The notes under the pieces were generated by a model. That model did no database searches and was not told the origin of the DNA. It was given only the letters and a program-made list of their open reading frames with translations. A program made the translations under genes and the position numbers. A stretch of 64,000 nucleotides of DNA from the NCBI RefSeq assembly GCF_003957255.1, contig NZ_QDIE01000004.1:1-64000 (forward strand). Reading direction: 5' to 3'. Origin of the DNA: Actinotignum sanguinis (GTDB taxonomy: Bacteria; Actinomycetota; Actinomycetes; Actinomycetales; Actinomycetaceae). The number at the start of each line of letters is the position of its first letter. The first letter of the stretch is position 1. Positions 60,481 to 64,000 of this stretch are shown piece by piece.

Positions 60481-63095
60481 GAATCGTCGCTTTCTTCGCT
60501 GCCTGTTTCGGGGTGCTCCGCGGCGCCATTTTCGGTGCCTGTTCCGCCCCGATCCTCAGCTTCGCAACGGGCATAGACCGCCACCGGCAGCGTAGCGCAG
60601 GCATCGCGCACGAAGAGCTGCGGCCCCTCAACCTCACCTTCCTCCAGAACGTTGCGCCACCGGCCGGGCGGGAGGACGATATGCGCATCACCCCAGCCGC
60701 CGGCCAGTTCCTGGCGGTGTGCGAGACGCGAGACCAGCACAATAACATCCGGCTCCCCGTCCAGAGTGCGGGTAAAGGCAAAAATATTTCCGGTGGTAGC
60801 AGCCAATGGTTCGTAGCCTGAGCGCAGCGACACAAAAGTATCGGGACGCTCACGGCGCAGCCGTAACAGACGCGAGGTCACCCACATTTTTTCTTCATCG
60901 ACGCTCGCCCGCGCGGGTAGCGCACCTGCTGAATCTAGCTGCGTGAGGATTCCGGCAAGACGCCGGTAATTGACGGGGCGGCGGTTATCGGGATCAACCA
61001 GCACATTCCGAGTAATTTCCTCCCCCTGATAGGTATCGGGCACCCCGATAAGGGTGAGGGCCAGCACCTTCGCGGCGAGGATACGTGCGCGGCGCGCCGG
61101 CCGGGTCTGTTCCCACCAGGCGGTGAGTTCAGCCACCGATTCCGGGGTGGAAATAACCGAACGAGCATAGGCAAAAAGCCCGGTTTCCACCGCTTCGTCC
61201 GGCTCGGTCCAGGTGGTCCAGGTTTTTTGTTCCCGGGCGGCCTTGCGGAGGTAATCAATGAGGCGATCAGCTTCGATGGGCCCGTTATCCGTCCACGTTC
61301 CGATAATTGTTTGCCACATGAGGTTTTCGATCTGGCCATCGAGCTCCGCGGGGCGGGAGGTGGCGTGCCGTTCGCGCAGCCGTTCAAGGAGTTCTATCCA
61401 CTCGGTGGGGTAGTCCGCCAGCGTGGCAATAGCAGCGCGGGTATCTTCCCCGCGTTTGGTGTCGTGGGTGGTAAGCGTGGTCATCATCACGGGCCAATCG
61501 GCCATCATCTGCCGGGTCCAGGTGTGCAGTTCATCGGGGGTGAGCGAGGCGCGCCGCGGATCGGATCCGACTTCTGTCGCTGAGGTGAGCGCGGTATAAC
61601 GATAAAAGGCGGTGTCCTCCACGCCCTTGGCCATAACCGCTCCGCATACCTGCTGGAAACGGATAATCGCCTCATTCCGGGAAGCATCATGGCGTTTTGC
61701 CGCCGAGCCGATTTCCCGCCCGAGCAAAATATCCACCACAACATCCAGGGTTTCGCAGCGGTCCTCGGATAGCAGCCCCCGGGCGCGTTCCGCGGCTTCG
61801 AGGAGTGCAGCTTCGGCATTGGCATGCGGTTTTTCTCCGGGAACCACATACGCGCGGTAGCGGTCCATGCAGATGACGAGCGCGGAAACAGCATCGTGCA
61901 AGGAACGTTGGGAATGATCGCGCAGGCGCAGGTCATCACGGCATACCTCCGCCATGAGCCGCGCCATCCGCTCGACCTCCGCCTGGAGAGAGGAATGCAT
62001 AATTTGGCGTTTTGCCTCCCGTTCCAGAACGGGATAGGGCTGGGTGGTATTGGACAGATGCACAAAATTCGCGGTGAGGGAGCGCACCCCTTCCGGGTCG
62101 GTGAGCAGTGCCCCAATACGCCAGGAGGCTTCGTATCCGGTGCACCCCGCGCACTTCCAATCCGAGGGAAGCTTCTCGTTGCCCTCCAGAATTTTCTCCG
62201 CCACGATCCACGCCCCGCCGGTCGCTTCGTACAGGCGCTCCATATACTGGCGCGGATCGGCCAGCCCATCGGGGTGATCGATACGGAACGCATCGATAAA
62301 ACCGGCGCGGAAGAGCTCCAGCAGCAGCGCGTGGGAGGCGTGAAATACCTCGGGATCCTCTACCCGAATCCCGGCGAGGGTATCCACATCAAAAAATCGC
62401 CGGTAATTGAGTTCTTCTTCAGCTACTCGCCAGTAGGCGAGCCGATAGTACTGGCGTTGCAGCAGTTCTGCCAGAGGGAGAAATTCGGTGCCTTTCCGAA
62501 CCGGGAAAATGTGGTCGTAGTAGCGCAGTACCGGAACGTCGCCGTCGTCCTCATAACCCGGTACGACGACGTGATCGAGCGTTATTGCCTCGCGGGCCAG
62601 CGCCGTACCCACCCGTTCGCCCAACACCGGGATGAGGATCCCATCGTCGCTGGACTCCACGTCAATATCGAACCAGGAAGCGTAGGGAGACTCGGGCCCG
62701 TCGCGCAGCAGGGACCACATGGCGCGGTTGAGGTAGAGCGGGGTGGGCATCGCCATGTGATTGGGAACCACATCAACGACGACGCCGAGTCCGGCCGCGT
62801 GCGCCGCATTCGCAAAAGCCTCAAAACCGGCCCGGCCGCCCATCGGCTCGGAAATCCGGGTGTGATCCACTACGTCATAGCCGTGCGTGGAACCCGGTGC
62901 AGCCTGGAGGATGGGGGAGCAGTACACATCGGTAATCCCGAGCTGCACCAGGTAAGGGAGCAGAGCGGTAGCATCCGCGAAAGTGAAATGAGGGCCGAGC
63001 TGCAACCGATACGTAGACACGGGCTGGCGCCGCCCGGCGCCGGGCACGTGGGAACGTAGAGCTGGAATACTAGAGGTATCGGTGATTGCGGTCAT
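60468..63095 (-). CDS. treY: Malto-oligosyltrehalose synthase
   Basis: Isomerises the reducing-end alpha-1,4 bond of a maltodextrin to the alpha-1,1 bond of trehalose. 875 residues from ATG 63095; the frame is open further but this ATG begins the family N-terminus. GH13 residues: STYRLQLGPHFTFADATALL at the start, nucleophile D near 272 (FRIDHPDGLADP), E near 298 (IVAEKILEGNEKLP) and D near 541 (TTHDTKRGEDTR). Also the typical VMAKGVEDTAFYRYT-like segment. It starts 11 bases after the glgX stop and overlaps treZ. Confidence 0.95.
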   Translation of the reverse strand: MTAITDTSSIPALRSHVPGAGRRQPVSTYRLQLGPHFTFADATALLPYLVQLGITDVYCSPILQAAPGSTHGYDVVDHTRISEPMGGRAGFEAFANAAHAAGLGVVVDVVPNHMAMPTPLYLNRAMWSLLRDGPESPYASWFDIDVESSDDGILIPVLGERVGTALAREAITLDHVVVPGYEDDGDVPVLRYYDHIFPVRKGTEFLPLAELLQRQYYRLAYWRVAEEELNYRRFFDVDTLAGIRVEDPEVFHASHALLLELFRAGFIDAFRIDHPDGLADPRQYMERLYEATGGAWIVAEKILEGNEKLPSDWKCAGCTGYEASWRIGALLTDPEGVRSLTANFVHLSNTTQPYPVLEREAKRQIMHSSLQAEVERMARLMAEVCRDDLRLRDHSQRSLHDAVSALVICMDRYRAYVVPGEKPHANAEAALLEAAERARGLLSEDRCETLDVVVDILLGREIGSAAKRHDASRNEAIIRFQQVCGAVMAKGVEDTAFYRYTALTSATEVGSDPRRASLTPDELHTWTRQMMADWPVMMTTLTTHDTKRGEDTRAAIATLADYPTEWIELLERLRERHATSRPAELDGQIENLMWQTIIGTWTDNGPIEADRLIDYLRKAAREQKTWTTWTEPDEAVETGLFAYARSVISTPESVAELTAWWEQTRPARRARILAAKVLALTLIGVPDTYQGEEITRNVLVDPDNRRPVNYRRLAGILTQLDSAGALPARASVDEEKMWVTSRLLRLRRERPDTFVSLRSGYEPLAATTGNIFAFTRTLDGEPDVIVLVSRLAHRQELAGGWGDAHIVLPPGRWRNVLEEGEVEGPQLFVRDACATLPVAVYARCEAEDRGGTGTENGAAEHPETGSEESDDSWNL

Positions 63096-63105
63096 ACTTT
63101 CGAGC

Positions 63106-64000
63106 TTAGCGCACGGTCGGCGTAGTTTTCTGGGCGCCGGCCAGCGCATCATCGATATCCTCCTCGGAGGGCTCATGCACGAAAACGCGCATCGAGCGCC
63201 CGATCAGACTGGTGGTATCCCCGGATGCGAAAACGAGCTGGGGATTCACCTCCGCCGCGGTATTGACCACTTCCGTCCATTCGCGCGCATAGTCGCCGCC
63301 CGGGATGGCGAACTCAACTTCGTCGTCGCCCGCATTGAACATGAGGAGGACGTCATCATCAATAATCGGGTTACCGCGCTCATCGGGTTCGCGAATACCC
63401 GCACCGTTGAGGAAAACCATGAGGGCACGCGCGAAACCGGAATCCCAATCGGAATCTTCCATCTGGCTGGAGTCGGGGCGGAACCATTCGATTTCCGGGA
63501 GGCACCCTTCACATACAGGATCGAAACCGGAAACGAAACGCCGCCGCCGAAAGACCGGATGATTCTTGCGGAAAGCAATCGCTGCCCGCGTGAATTGCAA
63601 AATATCCATCTGGCGATCATCGAGATCCCAATCCATCCAGGCGATCTCATTGTCCTGGCAGTAGGTGTTGTTATTACCGCCCTGGGTGCGCCCAATTTCA
63701 TCACCGTGAGAAATCATCGGTACCCCTTGGGAAAGCAGCAGGGTAGAGATGAAATTGCGGATTTGGCGTTCGCGCAGATCGAGAATATCGGGATTATCCG
63801 TGGGGCCTTCTTCCCCGCAGTTCCAAGAACGGTTATTCGATTCGCCATCGGCGTTGTTTTCACCGTTGGCTTCGTTGTGTTTCTCGTTATAGGAAACCAG
63901 ATCACGCATGGTGAAACCATCGTGGGCGGTCACGAAATTAATGGAGGCGAAGGGGCGGCGCCCGGAGGATTCGTACAGGTCCGCGCTGCCCGTCAGGCGC
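63106..64000 (-). CDS. glgX: Glycogen debranching enzyme, C-terminal part
   Basis: The frame continues off the right edge of the window, so only the last 297 residues are visible. Typical GlgX/TreX sequence: RLTGSADLYESSGRRPFASI, FVTAHDGFTMRDLVSYN with catalytic-site HD, EKHNEANGENNADGESNNRS, WNCGEEGPT, a central MISHGDEIGRTQGGNNNTYC, and the C-terminal beta domain. The enzyme hydrolyses alpha-1,6 branches, giving linear maltodextrins that TreY and TreZ turn into trehalose; the three genes are one operon (11-base gap to treY). No start or promoter can be judged. Confidence 0.93.
   Translation of the reverse strand, partial: RLTGSADLYESSGRRPFASINFVTAHDGFTMRDLVSYNEKHNEANGENNADGESNNRSWNCGEEGPTDNPDILDLRERQIRNFISTLLLSQGVPMISHGDEIGRTQGGNNNTYCQDNEIAWMDWDLDDRQMDILQFTRAAIAFRKNHPVFRRRRFVSGFDPVCEGCLPEIEWFRPDSSQMEDSDWDSGFARALMVFLNGAGIREPDERGNPIIDDDVLLMFNAGDDEVEFAIPGGDYAREWTEVVNTAAEVNPQLVFASGDTTSLIGRSMRVFVHEPSEEDIDDALAGAQKTTPTVR

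Noticed and set aside
61824-63059. 411-codon open frame on the plus strand
   Set aside because: Antisense to treY, whose GH13 motifs are complete on the other strand.

Overview
The window is chromosomal DNA of a high-G+C Gram-positive actinomycete. Most genes are actinobacterial housekeeping or signature families: DUF3000, DUF3043, DUF3159, DUF3710, DUF4191, DUF4192, DUF4193, DUF7455, SepH, an Rv2175c-type DNA-binding protein next to a PknL-like kinase, GlnE, two glutamine synthetases and class II DAHP synthase. A PPi-dependent phosphofructokinase, a topoisomerase IV pair and a FemAB protein suit the Actinomycetaceae (Trueperella/Schaalia/Actinotignum-like), but the genus is not resolved from the sequence.

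Layout. 1-2740: a transposase fragment cut by the window edge, RNase P RNA, then map and panB on the minus strand. 2831-10734: a membrane protein, glnA2-glnE converging on glnA1, and DUF4191. 10939-20388: an anchored hypothetical protein, a 1 kb non-coding stretch with degenerate repeats, sucB-lpdA, small membrane proteins, an M20 peptidase, an FKBP lipoprotein and an internally deleted superoxide dismutase. 20523-25454: a DEDD/GIY-YIG nuclease, a membrane protein interrupted at a ten-base C/G run, and PPi-phosphofructokinase. 25687-32273: aroG, pknL, a lytic transglycosylase, the Rv2175c homologue, a prenyl diphosphate synthase and DUF4192. 32496-46275: sigA, a DnaQ-like exonuclease, DUF7455, a 5.1 kb single-chain Type ISP restriction-modification gene interrupted at a second ten-base G run, then parE, a GNAT and parC. 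46355-58624: a phosphodiesterase, sepH, the DUF4193/3710/OB/3159 block, the CeoBC (TrkA) potassium regulators, an APC permease, an RNA methyltransferase, RNase D, DUF3000 and FemAB. 58621-64000: treZ, treY and the C-terminal part of glgX, which together convert glycogen to trehalose.

The strongest signals beyond ordinary annotation are two genes switched off by G/C homopolymers of exactly ten bases. One is a Type ISP restriction-modification enzyme and the other is a single-pass membrane protein. One changed base in each tract restores one continuous reading frame of about 1,710 and 404 codons, so both look phase-variable. The restriction-modification gene sits as an island inside the sigA-DUF7455-parE-parC block.

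At least fifteen genes have a TANNNT -10 box 6 or 7 bases before the start codon and no usable ribosome-binding site, so leaderless translation is common here. Packing is tight: three convergent gene pairs share a four-base stop-codon overlap, and two others overlap by 53 and 76 bases. Other observations are three TTGTGA repeats at exact 19-base spacing over the transglycosylase promoter, a degenerate 30-base tandem repeat near 11.8 kb and the sodA deletion. No tRNA, rRNA, CRISPR array or replication origin was seen.
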